A program made the translations under genes and the position numbers. Of a DNA stretch of 64,000 nucleotides, positions 50,047 through 61,101 are shown piece after piece (positions within the stretch are counted from its first letter, which is position 1; every line of letters begins with the position of its first letter). Source of the DNA: Kutzneria sp. CA-103260 (GTDB lineage Bacteria > Actinomycetota > Actinomycetes > Mycobacteriales > Pseudonocardiaceae); assembly GCF_018263855.1 (NCBI RefSeq), contig NZ_CP073318.1:8370001-8434000 (forward strand). The letters run 5' to 3'. The notes beneath the pieces were generated by a model. That model worked only from the letters and a program-made list of their open reading frames with translations. It was not told the origin of the DNA and did no database searches.

Positions 50047-51078
50047 TCAGCCGTTCACGGTGGCGACGAACTGGGCCAGCACGGCCCGGTGGTCGGTGCC
50101 GGGGACGTCGAAGGCGGCGAAGGTGTCGACCGGGCAGCGCTTGTCCACCAGCACGTGGTCGATGGGCAGCAGCGGCGGCAGCCGCCCGCCGGTGGGCCAG
50201 GTCGGCAGCAGGCCCTGGCCGGCCTGCGAGGCGGCGTCGACGAAGCCGCTGATCATCTGGGCCCGCAGGCCGGCGTGGTCGATGGTGGCGTTGTAGTCGC
50301 CGGCGAGCACCATCGGCGGCGCGCCGTCCACGATGTCGGGTAAGGCGTCCAGCTCACGCTTCCAGGTGTCGGTGGTGTTGTCGTCGGTCGGCGGCCGCAC
50401 GTGCACGGACTGGACCTGGATGGCGCGGTTCTGGGGCAGCGACACCTGGGCGGTGGCCTGCGGGAACGTCGTCGGCGTCTCGATCTGCACGGGGGCGAGC
50501 GGGTAGCGGGAGGCGATGCCGGAGCCGGTGGGCCCGTCGCCGGGCTGGAATATCTGGTTGGGCAGCTCGGCCGCGAGGCCGGCGGCGGCCAGGGCGGCGA
50601 CCGATTGCGGGGTGAGCTCCTGGAAGGCGACGACGTCGATGTGCTGGGCCCGGATCAGGGCGACGACGGTGGCGGCGTCGGCCCGGCCCTGGGCCAGGTC
50701 GAGGCTGAGCAACCGGACGGCCGGCCCGACGCCGAGCGGCCGGGGCGCGGTGAAGGCCCGCGGCGCGACGGCGGCGAACAGGCAGACGGTGAAGGCCAGC
50801 GCCACCACGGCGACGGCCCAGCGTCGCACCAGCATGGCGAACAGCACCAGCAGCGCCCCGCCGCCGGCGGCGTACGGGGTGCCGGCCAGCAGCACCACCA
50901 TCACGTGGTCGCCGTCGATGCCGAGCAGCCGCAGCGCGACCATGGCGATCACGGCGGCGGCCAGCAGCGAGAGCAGGAAGGTCAGCGGCGCGCCGCCAAC
51001 CTTGCGCCGGCCCTCGTCCGGGTACGCGGGCAACCGGCGGGACGCGCGGGTTCGCACGGTGCTGGCCACAGCTCCCAT
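50047..51078 (-). CDS. Endonuclease/exonuclease/phosphatase (EEP) domain membrane protein
   Basis: 343 residues. Three membrane segments at about 30-110 (PLTFLLSLLAAAVIAMVALRL, ALLVLFAMLVRR, VALAFTVCLFAAVA) place the C-terminal EEP domain outside the cell. The domain has VVAFQELTPQS (catalytic Glu), VLAGDYNATIDHAG, PIDHVLV and GTDHRAVLA (Asp-His). Family members cleave phosphodiesters, for example nucleic acids or sphingomyelin; the target is unknown. Start taken as ATG at 51078; no clear Shine-Dalgarno because the clpC terminator lies immediately upstream. Confidence 0.87.
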   Translation of the reverse strand: MGAVASTVRTRASRRLPAYPDEGRRKVGGAPLTFLLSLLAAAVIAMVALRLLGIDGDHVMVVLLAGTPYAAGGGALLVLFAMLVRRWAVAVVALAFTVCLFAAVAPRAFTAPRPLGVGPAVRLLSLDLAQGRADAATVVALIRAQHIDVVAFQELTPQSVAALAAAGLAAELPNQIFQPGDGPTGSGIASRYPLAPVQIETPTTFPQATAQVSLPQNRAIQVQSVHVRPPTDDNTTDTWKRELDALPDIVDGAPPMVLAGDYNATIDHAGLRAQMISGFVDAASQAGQGLLPTWPTGGRLPPLLPIDHVLVDKRCPVDTFAAFDVPGTDHRAVLAQFVATVNG

Positions 51079-51088
51079 TGAACACGAC

Positions 51089-51127
51089 AAAAGGGCGGTT
51101 CCCCGAACATCCGGGAAACCGCCCTTT
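51089..51127 (-). terminator. Intrinsic terminator of clpC
   Basis: An 11-bp stem (51090-51100 with 51117-51127) continues after one mismatch into GC pairs. TTTT follows on the minus strand, 18 bp past the clpC stop. Confidence 0.85.
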
Positions 51128-51144
51128 CGGACTAGCGGGTCAAC

Positions 51145-53691
51145 TCACTCGCCGTCGAACTCCTGCGCGGTGTCGCCACCGTGGGCGGCCAGGCCGACCG
51201 GCGGGGCGTCCGGGATCCGCATCGGACGGGTCTCGCCGCGGAACACGAAGTGCGCCTTGTCGTCGGAGCCCTCGCCGTTCCAGCCCTCCACATCGCAGAG
51301 CACGATCTGGCCGGGCTGCAGCTCGCCGAAGAGGATCTTCTCCGACAGCTGGTCCTCGATCTCGCGCTGGATGGTCCGGCGCAGCGGCCGGGCGCCCAGC
51401 ACCGGGTCGAAGCCCCGCTTGGCCAGCAGCTGCTTGGCCAGCGGCGTGAGCTCGAGCGACATGTCCTTGTTCTTCAGCTGGGCCTCGACCCGCGTGACCA
51501 TCAGGTCGACCATCTTGATGATCTCGTCCTGGGTCAGCTGGTGGAACACGATGATGTCGTCGATGCGGTTGAGGAACTCCGGGCGGAAATGCTTCTTCAG
51601 CTCGTCGTTGACCTTGATCTTCATCCGCTCGTAGTTCGAGCCCTCGACACCACCGCCGGAGAAGCCCAGGCCGACGGCCTTGGAGATGTCCTGCGTGCCC
51701 AGGTTGGAGGTGAAGATGATCACGGTGTTCTTGAAGTCCACCGTGCGGCCCTGACCGTCGGTCAGGCGGCCGTCCTCCAGCACCTGCAGCAGCGTGTTGT
51801 ACACCTCCTGGTGCGCCTTCTCGATCTCGTCGAAGAGCACCACCGAGAACGGCTTGCGGCGCACCTTCTCGGTGAGCTGGCCGCCCTCCTCGTAGCCCAC
51901 GTAGCCGGGAGGCGCGCCGAACAGCCGGGACGCGGTGTACCGGTCGTGGAACTCGCCCATGTCGATCTGGATGAGCGCGTCGTCGTCGCCGAACAGGAAG
52001 TTGGCCAGCGCCTTGGACAGCTCGGTCTTACCGACACCGGACGGGCCGGCGAAGATGAACGAGCCGGAGGGGCGCTTGGGGTCCTTCAGACCGGCGCGGG
52101 TGCGGCGGATCGCCTTGGAGACGGCCTTGACGGCCTCCTCCTGGCCGATGATCCGCTTGTGGACCTCGTCCTCCATGCGGAGCAGACGGGTGGTCTCCTC
52201 CTCGGTGAGCTTGAAGACGGGAATGCCGGTCCAGTTGGCCAGCACCTCCGCGATCTGCTCGTCGTCCACCTCGGCGACGACGTCGAGGTCGCCGTCCTTC
52301 CACTGCTTCTCGCGCTCGGCCTTCTGCGCGAGCAGCTGCTTCTCCTGGTCCCGGAGCTTGGCCGCGCGCTCGAAGTCCTGCGCGTCGATCGCGGACTCCT
52401 TGTCCCGGCGCACGTCGGCGATCTTCTCGTCGAACTCGCGCAGGTCCGGCGGCGCGGTCATGCGGCGGATGCGCATCCGGGCGCCGGCCTCGTCGATCAG
52501 GTCGATCGCCTTGTCCGGCAGGAAGCGGTCGTTGATGTAGCGGTCGGCCAGCGTGGCCGCGGCCACCAGCGCCGAGTCGGTGATGGAGACGCGGTGGTGC
52601 GCCTCGTACCGGTCGCGCAGACCCTTGAGGATCTCGATGGTCTGCTCCAGCGTCGGCTCGCCGACCTGGATCGGCTGGAACCGGCGCTCCAGGGCGGGGT
52701 CCTTCTCGACGTACTTGCGGTACTCGTCGAGGGTGGTCGCGCCGATGGTCTGGAGCTCGCCACGGGCCAGCATCGGCTTGAGGATGCTGGCGGCGTCGAT
52801 CGCACCCTCGGCGGCGCCCGCGCCGACCAGGGTGTGGATCTCGTCGATGAACAGGATGATGTCGCCGCGGGTGCGGATCTCCTTGAGCACCTTCTTCAGG
52901 CGCTCCTCGAAGTCACCGCGGTAGCGGGAGCCAGCGACCAGCGAGCCCAGGTCCAGGGTGTAGAGCTGCTTGTCCTTGAGCGTCTCGGGCACCTCGCCCT
53001 TGACGATCATCTGGGCCAGGCCCTCCACCACGGCGGTCTTGCCGACGCCCGGCTCGCCGATGAGCACCGGGTTGTTCTTGGTGCGGCGCGAGAGCACCTG
53101 CATGACCCGCTCGATCTCCTTGGCCCGGCCGATGACCGGGTCCACCTTGCCCTCGCGGGCCAGAGCGGTGAGATTGCGGCCGAACTGGTCCAGCACGAGC
53201 GAGGAGGACGGAGTGCCCTCGCCGCGGCCGCCGGCCTCGGCCGGCTCCTTGCCCTGGTAGCCGGACAGCAGCTGGAGCACCTGCTGGCGGACGCGGTTGA
53301 GGTCCGCGCCCAGCTTGACCAGGACCTGGGCGGCCACGCCCTCGCCCTCGCGGATCAGTCCGAGCAGGATGTGCTCGGTGCCGATGTAGTTGTGGCCGAG
53401 CTGCAGCGCCTCGCGCAGCGACAGCTCAAGCACCTTCTTGGCCCGGGGCGTGAACGGGATGTGCCCGCTCGGCGCCTGCTGACCCTGACCGATGATCTCT
53501 TCCACCTGCTGGCGCACGCCCTCGAGGGCAATGCCCAGCGACTCCAGCGCCTTGGCGGCGACACCCTCACCCTCGTGGATCAGACCCAGGAGGATGTGCT
53601 CGGTGCCGATGTAGTTGTGGTTGAGCATCCTGGCCTCTTCTTGAGCCAGGACGACCACCCGCCTCGCGCGGTCGGTGAACCTCTCGAACAT
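51145..53691 (-). CDS. clpC: ATP-dependent Clp protease ATPase subunit ClpC
   Basis: 848 residues, the normal ClpC1 size. Hexameric AAA+ unfoldase that feeds proteins to ClpP1P2. Two N-terminal Clp repeats ([18 protein letters not shown] and [17 protein letters not shown]), NBD1 Walker [10 protein letters not shown] near 210, a UVR coiled segment near 430 ([18 protein letters not shown]), NBD2 Walker [10 protein letters not shown] near 550 and the ClpP-binding region are in order. ATG at 53691 with AGGGAG upstream. The N-terminal domain is the known target of cyclomarin-type antibiotics in mycobacteria. Confidence 0.98.
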   Translation of the reverse strand: MFERFTDRARRVVVLAQEEARMLNHNYIGTEHILLGLIHEGEGVAAKALESLGIALEGVRQQVEEIIGQGQQAPSGHIPFTPRAKKVLELSLREALQLGHNYIGTEHILLGLIREGEGVAAQVLVKLGADLNRVRQQVLQLLSGYQGKEPAEAGGRGEGTPSSSLVLDQFGRNLTALAREGKVDPVIGRAKEIERVMQVLSRRTKNNPVLIGEPGVGKTAVVEGLAQMIVKGEVPETLKDKQLYTLDLGSLVAGSRYRGDFEERLKKVLKEIRTRGDIILFIDEIHTLVGAGAAEGAIDAASILKPMLARGELQTIGATTLDEYRKYVEKDPALERRFQPIQVGEPTLEQTIEILKGLRDRYEAHHRVSITDSALVAAATLADRYINDRFLPDKAIDLIDEAGARMRIRRMTAPPDLREFDEKIADVRRDKESAIDAQDFERAAKLRDQEKQLLAQKAEREKQWKDGDLDVVAEVDDEQIAEVLANWTGIPVFKLTEEETTRLLRMEDEVHKRIIGQEEAVKAVSKAIRRTRAGLKDPKRPSGSFIFAGPSGVGKTELSKALANFLFGDDDALIQIDMGEFHDRYTASRLFGAPPGYVGYEEGGQLTEKVRRKPFSVVLFDEIEKAHQEVYNTLLQVLEDGRLTDGQGRTVDFKNTVIIFTSNLGTQDISKAVGLGFSGGGVEGSNYERMKIKVNDELKKHFRPEFLNRIDDIIVFHQLTQDEIIKMVDLMVTRVEAQLKNKDMSLELTPLAKQLLAKRGFDPVLGARPLRRTIQREIEDQLSEKILFGELQPGQIVLCDVEGWNGEGSDDKAHFVFRGETRPMRIPDAPPVGLAAHGGDTAQEFDGE

Positions 53692-53872
53692 ATGCACTCC
53701 CTGACAGCTGCGTCGGCGGTCCTCCACCCACCCATGACCTCGCCGGTGGGGTCAGCACCTGGGGTCCACTGTAGTAGGCGGACCCGTCGCTCTCAGTGCC
53801 GCTCGCAGCCGCAGACCCCGCGAGCGCCCTGACGCTAGGCACAACGTGGGTTCTGACAGGCAGATTCCCACT

Positions 53873-53889
53873 GTCCGCTGAGCGCGAAC
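53873..53889. promoter_or_regulatory. Weak ClgR-like dyad upstream of clpC
   Basis: On the minus strand this reads GTTCGCGCTCAGCGGAC, a CGC-N5-GCG core in the style of ClgR boxes that control clp genes. Flanks match only partly and the site is 182 bp from the ATG, so the call is tentative. Confidence 0.25.
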
Positions 53890-53949
53890 AAGCCACCATC
53901 AGCTGACATTCACTGTGATCGGGGTCACCAAAAGGGTGAAATTCGGACC

Positions 53950-54324
53950 TCAGGCCAGGTTGGCGGCCAGCACCTCGCGATGAGTCGGGGCGGCGGCCTT
54001 GTGCCGGGCGCGGCCCGCCTCGGTCAGCTCGACGTAGATGCCGCGCCGGTCGTCGGAGCACAGCGTGCGGGCGACCAGCCCGTCGGCCTCCAGCCGGGCC
54101 ACCACCCGCGACAGGGCGCTCTGGCTGAGCTGCACGCTCTTGCCAAGCTCCTGCATGCGCAGCGCCGGCTTGTCGCAGCAGGCGTCGGACAGCTGGTCGA
54201 GCACCTCGAACTCGCTGGCCCCCAGGCCATGCCCCTCGCGCAGCTCACGGTCCAAGGAGCACCACGTGGAGTGGTACCGCCCCAGCAGGTCACGCCAGGC
54301 GCTCACGAGCTCGTTCTCGGTCAC
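53950..54324 (-). CDS. MarR-family transcriptional regulator
   Basis: 124 residues. Winged helix: LGASEFEVLDQLSDA, LRMQELGKSVQLSQSALSRVVARLEADGLVART, and the wing DDRRGIYVELTEAG. GTG at 54324 was chosen because TAAGAT lies seven bases upstream with TTGGAA 18 bp further, a good leaderless promoter; ATGs at 54333, 54345 and 54351 are alternatives. Divergent from an MFS exporter with a palindrome between them, the usual repressor/efflux pair. Ligand unknown. Confidence 0.92.
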   Translation of the reverse strand: MTENELVSAWRDLLGRYHSTWCSLDRELREGHGLGASEFEVLDQLSDACCDKPALRMQELGKSVQLSQSALSRVVARLEADGLVARTLCSDDRRGIYVELTEAGRARHKAAAPTHREVLAANLA

Positions 54325-54376
54325 GCCCCGCATCTTAGTACCCATCGTCATAAGATTCCAACGCATTAAATCCGCT

Positions 54377-54389
54377 TGCATTAGATGCA
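54377..54389. promoter_or_regulatory. MarR operator candidate
   Basis: TGCATTAGATGCA is a perfect 13-bp dyad between marR and the MFS gene, nine bases before the MFS -10 (TAGTCT, 54398-54403). GCATTA and GCAT half-sites repeat on both sides (54363-54396). Confidence 0.65.
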
Positions 54390-54411
54390 GACGCATGTAG
54401 TCTTGCCAACC

Positions 54412-55875
54412 GTGACCACACCGGCAACACCCGTCCTGTCCGCCACCTCCGGCACGCGCTGGCCCGCGAGCCTGTGGGCGGCGTTGATGCTGCTGTGCGG
54501 CGTGCTGTTCCTGGACGGCCTCGACGTCTCCATGGTCGGCGTCGCGCTGCCCTCGATCGGCTCCGAGCTGCACATGTCCACCTCGTCCCTGCAATGGGTG
54601 ATCAGCGGCTACGTGCTCGGCTACGGCGGCTTCCTGCTGCTCGGCGGCCGCACCGCCGACCTGCTCGGCCGCCGCCGCGTGCTGCTGCTGGCGCTGGGCG
54701 TGTTCGCCGCCGCCTCGCTGCTCGGCGGCCTGGTGAACGACCCGACCCTGCTGATCGCCGCCCGCTTCATCAAGGGCGCCGCCGCCGCGTTCACCGCCCC
54801 GGCTGGCCTGTCGATCATCACCACGACCTTCCCGGAGGGCCCCTCCCGCAACCGGGCACTGTCCATCTACACCGCGTTCGGCGCCAGCGGCTTCTCCTCC
54901 GGCCTGATCCTCGGCGGCCTGATGACCGAGGTCGGCTGGCGCTGGACCTTCCTGCTGCCGGCCCCGATCGCCATCGCCGTGCTGATCGCCGGCATCAAGC
55001 TGATCCCCGACCACGGCCGCCCCGACGGGCCGCGCCAGGGCTACGACGTGCTGGGCGCCGCGACCAGCACGCTGGCGCTGCTGCTGCTCGTCTACACCGT
55101 GGTGTCCGCGTCCTCCGTCGGCTGGGCCTCGCCGATCACGCTCGGCTCGTTCGCGGTGGTCCTGGCGCTGGTCGTCGCCTTCGTGATGATCGAACGCCGG
55201 GTCGCGCACCCGCTGCTGCGGCTGGGCATCCTGCGCAACAAGAACGTGCTCGCGGCCGACCTGACCGCGATGGCCGTCTTCGGCTCCTACGCCGGGTTCC
55301 AGTTCATCGGCACCATCTACATGCAGTCGCTGCTGCACTGGTCGCCGCTGAGCATGGCGCTGGCCTTCCTGCCGGCCGGCCTGATCGTCGCCTTCGGCGG
55401 CCCGCGCACCGGCGCGCTGGTCAACCGGTTCGGCGCCGGCCGGATCGTCGCCCTCGGCCTCGCCTCGTTCGTCGTGGCCTACGGCCTGTTCCTGCAGATC
55501 GACGCCAATCCGAACTACGCACTGGCCATCCTGCCCAGCATGGTGCTGCTGGGTCTGGGCTTCGCGCTGTCCTTCCCGGCCCTGAACATCCAGGCCACCA
55601 CCGGCGTCGGCGACGACGAGCAGGGCCTGGCCTCCGGCCTGGTGCAGACGTCTTTCCAGGTCGGCGGGGCCATCGCGCTGGCGGTCGTGACGGCGGTGCT
55701 GGACGCCGCGGCGCCGCGGACCACCGCCGAGGTCATCGCCAGCTACCACCCGGCGCTGGCTGTGGTGACCGGCATCGCGCTGGCCGGCCTGATCGCCACC
55801 GTGGCGATCAGCGGCCTGCGCAAGCCGGCCGCCGAGCAGGAGCCGGCCCTGGAGCCGGAGCTCGCCCAGGTCTGA
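54412..55875 (+). CDS. MFS drug:proton antiporter, DHA2 (EmrB/QacA) type
   Basis: 487 residues with 14 predicted membrane segments. MFS motif A GGRTADLLGRRR follows segment 2, motif D1-like FLDGLDVSMVGVALPSIG lies in segment 1, and SGLILGGLMTEVGWRWTF around segments 5-6 is typical of DHA2 exporters. Proton-driven export of drugs or metabolites is inferred. GTG at 54412. Divergent from the MarR gene, which probably represses it. Confidence 0.92.
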   Translation: MTTPATPVLSATSGTRWPASLWAALMLLCGVLFLDGLDVSMVGVALPSIGSELHMSTSSLQWVISGYVLGYGGFLLLGGRTADLLGRRRVLLLALGVFAAASLLGGLVNDPTLLIAARFIKGAAAAFTAPAGLSIITTTFPEGPSRNRALSIYTAFGASGFSSGLILGGLMTEVGWRWTFLLPAPIAIAVLIAGIKLIPDHGRPDGPRQGYDVLGAATSTLALLLLVYTVVSASSVGWASPITLGSFAVVLALVVAFVMIERRVAHPLLRLGILRNKNVLAADLTAMAVFGSYAGFQFIGTIYMQSLLHWSPLSMALAFLPAGLIVAFGGPRTGALVNRFGAGRIVALGLASFVVAYGLFLQIDANPNYALAILPSMVLLGLGFALSFPALNIQATTGVGDDEQGLASGLVQTSFQVGGAIALAVVTAVLDAAAPRTTAEVIASYHPALAVVTGIALAGLIATVAISGLRKPAAEQEPALEPELAQV

Positions 55876-55925
55876 CCCACCGGCTCGCCGGATTCTGTGG
55901 GGGAGTCAGCGAGCCACCCCTGAAA

Positions 55926-55978
55926 GCCACATGTGGTCCACATTCGACGCCAGAAGTCGAATGTGGACCACATGTGGC
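55926..55978. repeat. Long palindrome, family B copy 1
   Basis: Two 23-nt arms (55926-55948 and 55956-55978) are perfect reverse complements around a 7-nt loop. Each arm contains CCACATGTGG, a palindrome in itself. It lies between convergent MFS and siderophore-ATPase genes. A second copy is at 61889-61941. Possible bidirectional terminator or repetitive element. Confidence 0.75.
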
Positions 55979-55997
55979 AGAAAAGGTGGGGGCGGGG

Positions 55998-56788
<791 letters not shown>

Positions 56789-56792
<4 letters not shown>

Positions 56793-57844
56793 GCCCGCAC
56801 CTCCCGGCGCTTCCGAATGATCAGGAACATCAGGTACGGCGCGCCGAGCACGGCGGTCACCACGCCGACCGGCAGCTCAATGCCGAAGGCGGTCCGCGCG
56901 ACCAGGTCGGAGACGCTGATCAGCAGCGCGCCAAGCACGGCCGAGGCGATCAGCGGCGGCCGGGCGGTGCCGGCCAGCCGCACGGCGATCTGCGGCGTGG
57001 CCAGGGCGACGAACAGCACCGGACCGGCCGCGGCGGTCGCGACGGCGGCCAGGATGACCGCGATCAGGATCATCGCGAACCGGCTGAGTTCCACCCGTGC
57101 GCCCAGATTGCGCACGGTGTCGTCGTCGAACTGGAGCGCGCCGAGGACATGCGCGCCGACCAGTGACAGGGGCAGGAACACGCCCAGGGCGATCGCCACC
57201 GGCACCAGGTCGGACCAGCTGCGGCCGTTGAGGCTGCCGGTGATCCACACCAGCGCCTGGCCGGCCTGGCTGATGTCGCCGATGGTGAGCAGCCAGTACG
57301 TCAGGTTGAGCATGAACGCCTGCACGCCGATGCCCACCAGCACCAGCCGGTAGCCGTCCACCCCACGCCGCCAGGCCAGCAGGTAGACCAGCCCGGCCGA
57401 CAGCAGGCCGCCGATCAGCGCCGCCACCGGCAGACCGATCGCCCCGGCGACGCCTGCCACCCCGCCGAAGCCGCTGGCCAACACGATCACGCCGACCGCC
57501 CCGGCCGAGGCGCCCGGCGTGACGCCGAGGACGTCCGGGCTGGCCAGCGGGTTGCGGGAGATCGCCTGCGTGATCGCGCCGGACATGCCCAACGCGGCCC
57601 CGACCAGCAGGCCGGTCAGCGTCCGCGGCAGCCGCAGATCGAAGACGATGTACTGCTCGGTCGGGTCGCCCGCGCCGACCAGCACACGCAGCACGTCGCC
57701 GACGGTCATCGGGAAGTCGCCGAGCCGAATGTTCAGGGCCACCACCAGCACCAACAGCGCCAGCGCGAGCAACGGCACCAGCAGCGGCCGCAGCCGGAAC
57801 CGCAGGCCGACCGGGCCGATGCGAACCCCTTGCAGCGCCGTCAC
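56789..57844 (-). CDS. Fe-siderophore ABC transporter permease 2 (FepG-like)
   Basis: 351 residues, FecCD family with about nine or ten membrane segments. Motifs DLRLPRTLTGLLVGAALGMSG, RNPLASPDVLGVTPGASAGA and WITGSLNGRSW are conserved in this family. Forms a heterodimeric channel with the preceding permease. GTG start overlaps that gene's stop (GTGA), and its own stop overlaps the ATPase start, so all three are translationally coupled. Confidence 0.94.
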
Positions 57845-58854
57845 AGTCGCACCAGCCGCTTGCGTCGCACGATGCCGACGAACACCGGCGCGCCGATCAG
57901 CGCCAGCACGATGCCCACCTGGAGTTCGCTGGGCCAGGCGATCACCCGGCCGATGATGTCGGCGACCAGCATCAGCACCGCGCCGATCAGCCCGGAGTAC
58001 GGCAGCAGCCAGCGGTGGTCGGGGCCGGTGATGAATCGTGCGACGTGCGGCACCACCAGGCCGACGAAGCCGATCGGCCCGCAGGCCGCGACCGCGCCGC
58101 CGGTCAGCAGCGTGATCGCCACGATGCCCAGCACCCGGGTCCGCGTCACGTGCTGGCCAATGGAGCGGGCCACGTCCTCGCCGAGCGACAGCGCGTTCAG
58201 ACCGGGCGCGTTGGCCAGGGCCAGCACCATTCCCACGGCCAGGAACGGCAGCACCTGCCCGATGACCACGGGGTCGCGGCCGGCGACCGCGCCCACCCGC
58301 CAGAACCGGAACGTCTCCAGGCTCTGCTGGTCGATCACCGCCATCGCCGAGATCAGGCCGGCCATCAGCGCGCTGACCGCCGCCCCGGCCAGCGCCAGGG
58401 TCAGCGGCGTCGGCCCGCCCCGGCCGGCCGAGCCGAGCAGGAACACCACCGCCGTGGTCACGACCGCGCCGGCGAAGGCCAGCCACACGTAGCTGTACAG
58501 GCTGGTCAGGCCGAACGCGAAGATGCCGATCACCACGGCGAAGGCCGCGCCGCTGGTGACGCCGAGCAGGCCCGGGTCGGCCAGCGGGTTGCGGGTGTGG
58601 CCCTGGATCAGCGAGCCGGCCACGCCCAGCGCCGCGCCGGCCAGCACCGCCAGTTCGGTCCTCGGGATGCGCAGGGAGCGAATGATGATGTCGTTCTCGC
58701 TGCCGGTCGGCGCGACCAGGCCGTGCCACACGCCGTCCAGGCCGATCGGCTTGGCGCCGATCGCGATGCTGGCCAGGCCGGCCAGCACGGCCAGTGCGAG
58801 CAGGACCAGGAGCCCGACGATCCGGCGGCGACGACGCCGCGCGACTGCGCCCAC
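57841..58854 (-). CDS. Fe-siderophore ABC transporter permease 1 (FepD-like)
   Basis: 337 residues, FecCD family. SLRIPRTELAVLAGAALGVAG, GHTRNPLADPGLLGVTSGAAFA and GFVGLVVPHVARFITG are the family marks. First gene of the operon: GTG start with GAGGAGGG, directly behind an IdeR-type iron box. No siderophore-binding lipoprotein or biosynthesis gene is present in the window, so the binding protein must lie elsewhere. Confidence 0.94.
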   Translation of the reverse strand: MGAVARRRRRRIVGLLVLLALAVLAGLASIAIGAKPIGLDGVWHGLVAPTGSENDIIIRSLRIPRTELAVLAGAALGVAGSLIQGHTRNPLADPGLLGVTSGAAFAVVIGIFAFGLTSLYSYVWLAFAGAVVTTAVVFLLGSAGRGGPTPLTLALAGAAVSALMAGLISAMAVIDQQSLETFRFWRVGAVAGRDPVVIGQVLPFLAVGMVLALANAPGLNALSLGEDVARSIGQHVTRTRVLGIVAITLLTGGAVAACGPIGFVGLVVPHVARFITGPDHRWLLPYSGLIGAVLMLVADIIGRVIAWPSELQVGIVLALIGAPVFVGIVRRKRLVRL

Positions 58855-58871
58855 CAGCCCTCCTCTCCGAC

Positions 58872-58890
58872 TTTGGTTAGCCTAACCGCA
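58872..58890. promoter_or_regulatory. IdeR/DmdR1 iron box
   Basis: The 13-bp core GGTTAGCCTAACC matches the IdeR/DmdR consensus (TTAGGTTAGSCTAACCTAA) exactly; the outer three bases on each side differ. It ends 18 bp before the permease start. Iron-dependent repression of the importer is strongly suggested. Confidence 0.85.
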
Positions 58891-58928
58891 GTCACGGGGA
58901 GGATCGGGCGGGGCCCGGTCAAGGTCGT

Positions 58929-58982
58929 GCTGGGAAGGGGGGCTTTCCCTGCGTTCAATGCAGGGAAAGCCCCCTTCCCAGC
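58929..58982. repeat. Long palindrome, family A copy 2
   Basis: Arms 58929-58952 and 58960-58982 pair along 23 bp with one bulged G; the centre GCGTTCAATGC also pairs. The layout (GGGAAGGG, CTTTCC, CTG, CGTT centre) matches the palindrome after the otsB fusion. It lies between the siderophore operon promoter and the lsr2 terminator. Confidence 0.7.
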
Positions 58983-59010
58983 GGGGGCGCGCCCTCGCCC
59001 GCCGAACAGC

Positions 59011-59041
59011 CGGAAGGGCCGCCCGGTGGGCGGCCCTTCCG
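59011..59041 (-). terminator. Terminator hairpin of lsr2
   Basis: A perfect 14-bp stem (59011-59024 with 59028-59041) and GGT loop, 15 bp past the lsr2 stop. There is no U-tract, as is common for actinobacterial terminators. Confidence 0.8.
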
Positions 59042-59056
59042 ACACAGCACTGGTGT

Positions 59057-59410
59057 TCAGGCCTGCTGGTGGTAGGAGTCCAGCACCTCGGCCGGGATGC
59101 GGCCCCGGTCGGACACCTTCATGCCCTGCTTGCGGGCCCATTCCCGAATGGCCTGATTCTGCTCGCGGTCGGCCGCCGCCGGACGCGGCGTCTTGCCGGC
59201 GGCTCCGGCCCGGGGACCGGGGTTGCGCTTGCGGCCGCCGGAACGGCGGGCCGACGCCACGAAAGCCGCCAATCCGTCACGAAGCCTGCTCGCATTGTTC
59301 ACCGAAAGATCGATCTGGTAGGCCACGCCGTCGAGTGCGAACTCAAGAGTCTCGCTGGCTTCGGACCCGTCCAGGTCATCGATCAGGGCGACAGTGACCT
59401 TCTGCGCCAT
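59057..59410 (-). CDS. lsr2: Nucleoid-associated protein Lsr2
   Basis: 117 residues. H-NS-like xenogeneic silencer that bridges AT-rich DNA. The N-terminal oligomerisation domain ([35 protein letters not shown]) and the C-terminal DNA-binding domain with the RGR hook ([17 protein letters not shown]) are intact, joined by a basic Gly/Pro/Ala linker. ATG at 59410 with AGGAGG upstream. It lies downstream of lysS on the same strand, as in mycobacteria. Confidence 0.97.
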   Translation of the reverse strand: MAQKVTVALIDDLDGSEASETLEFALDGVAYQIDLSVNNASRLRDGLAAFVASARRSGGRKRNPGPRAGAAGKTPRPAAADREQNQAIREWARKQGMKVSDRGRIPAEVLDSYHQQA

Positions 59411-59536
59411 GAGCGGCCTCCTATACAGAGTGCGCCGCGGAAAGGGGTCCAACCGGCGGCTGCCCGACAAAGTCTGTCTTGGGGACAGATTAGCGCATAT
59501 CTAACGCGCGCCGTCAATGGCAGCCGCCGATTCACC

Positions 59537-61045
59537 TCATTCGGGTCGCACGAGTGGGAACATGATGGTCTCCCGGATACCGAGACCGGTGAGCGCCATC
59601 AGGAGGCGATCGATGCCCATTCCGACACCACCGCTCGGTGGCATTCCGTACTCCAACGAACGCAGAAAGTCCTCGTCCACCGGCATCGCCTCGGCGTCGC
59701 CGGCCGCGGCCAGGCGCGACTGCTCGACCAGCCGCTGCCGCTCCACCACCGGATCCACCAGCTCGGAGTAACCGGTGGCCAGCTCGAATCCGCGGACGTA
59801 GAGGTCCCACTTCTCGGCCAGGCCGGGCGTATCGCGGTGCTCGCGGGTCAGCGGCGAGGTCTCGACCGGGAAATCGCGCACGAATGTCGGCGCGTGCAGG
59901 TGGTCGCCGACCAGGTGCTCGAACAGTTCCTCGACGAGCTTTCCGTGGCCCAGCTTCGGGTCCACCTCCAGGCCGCGGGAGTCGGCGTGCTTGCGCAGCA
60001 GCTCGGCCGGGGTCTGCGGGGTGATCTCCGAGTCCAGCGCCTCGGACAGCGAGCCGTACATGGTCAGCTCGGTCCAGTCGCCGGACAGGTCGTACTCGGT
60101 ACCGTCGGCCAGCGTGACGACCTGCGTGCCCAGCACCGCCTGGGCCGACTCCTGGATGAGCTGCCTGGTCAGCGTGGCCATCGAGTCGTAGGTGCCATAG
60201 GCCTGGTAGAACTCGAGCATCGCGAACTCCGGCGAGTGCGAGGAGTCGGATCCCTCGTTCCGGAAGTTCCTGTTGATCTCGAAGACCTTCTCGATACCGC
60301 CGACCACACAGCGCTTCAGGTACAGTTCCGGCGCGATCCGCAGGAACAGCTCAATGCCCAGCGCGTTCGAGTGCGTGACGAACGGACGCGCGGTGGCGCC
60401 GCCCTGCAACGTTTGCAGCATCGGCGTCTCGACTTCGAGGAAACCCCGCTGGTGGAACGATTCACGCAGCGACCGAACAACACCCGCCCTGGTGCGCACG
60501 GTCTGCATGGCCTGCGGCCGCAGGATCAGGTCGACGTAACGCTGCCGAATGCGCGTTTCCTCAGCCAGCTCCTTGTGCGCGACCGGCAGCGGGCGAAGCG
60601 ACTTGGCCGCCATCCGCCACTCGTCGGCCATCACCGAGAGTTCGCCGCGGCGGGAGGTGATGACCTCGCCGTGAACGAATACGTGATCGCCCAGGTCGAC
60701 GGTCGCCTTCCAGTCGGAAAGCGCGTCCTCCCCGACCTGGGCCAGGCTCAGCATCGCCTGCAGTTCGGTTCCGTCGCCCTCACGCAACGTGGCGAAGCAC
60801 AGCTTGCCGGTGTTGCGGATGAACATCACCCGGCCGGTGACGCCGACGATGTCGCCGGTCGCGGTGTCCAGCGGCAGATCCTGATGCGATTCACGGACCT
60901 CGCGCAGCGTGTGGGTGCGCGGCAGCTCGACCGGATAGGGCGACACGCCCCGTTCCAGCATCCGCTCACGCTTCTCCCGGCGGATGCGGAGCTGCTCGGG
61001 AAGGTCGTCGTCCGTGGCGGAATGGGAAGGGTTGTGTTCGGTCAC
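59537..61045 (-). CDS. lysS: Lysyl-tRNA synthetase (class II)
   Basis: 502 residues. N-terminal OB-fold anticodon-binding domain ([20 protein letters not shown]) and class II catalytic core: motif 2 [18 protein letters not shown], motif 3 [13 protein letters not shown], plus [11 protein letters not shown] near 170. Charges tRNA-Lys. GTG start; TAACCT eight bases upstream could give a nearly leaderless message. Divergent from the methyltransferase gene with a 56-bp gap. Confidence 0.97.
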   Translation of the reverse strand: MTEHNPSHSATDDDLPEQLRIRREKRERMLERGVSPYPVELPRTHTLREVRESHQDLPLDTATGDIVGVTGRVMFIRNTGKLCFATLREGDGTELQAMLSLAQVGEDALSDWKATVDLGDHVFVHGEVITSRRGELSVMADEWRMAAKSLRPLPVAHKELAEETRIRQRYVDLILRPQAMQTVRTRAGVVRSLRESFHQRGFLEVETPMLQTLQGGATARPFVTHSNALGIELFLRIAPELYLKRCVVGGIEKVFEINRNFRNEGSDSSHSPEFAMLEFYQAYGTYDSMATLTRQLIQESAQAVLGTQVVTLADGTEYDLSGDWTELTMYGSLSEALDSEITPQTPAELLRKHADSRGLEVDPKLGHGKLVEELFEHLVGDHLHAPTFVRDFPVETSPLTREHRDTPGLAEKWDLYVRGFELATGYSELVDPVVERQRLVEQSRLAAAGDAEAMPVDEDFLRSLEYGMPPSGGVGMGIDRLLMALTGLGIRETIMFPLVRPE

Positions 61046-61101
61046 GGCTCACAAGGTTACGGACTCACCGCCCGTCACCACGAACCGGTTAACTTCGGAA
61101 C

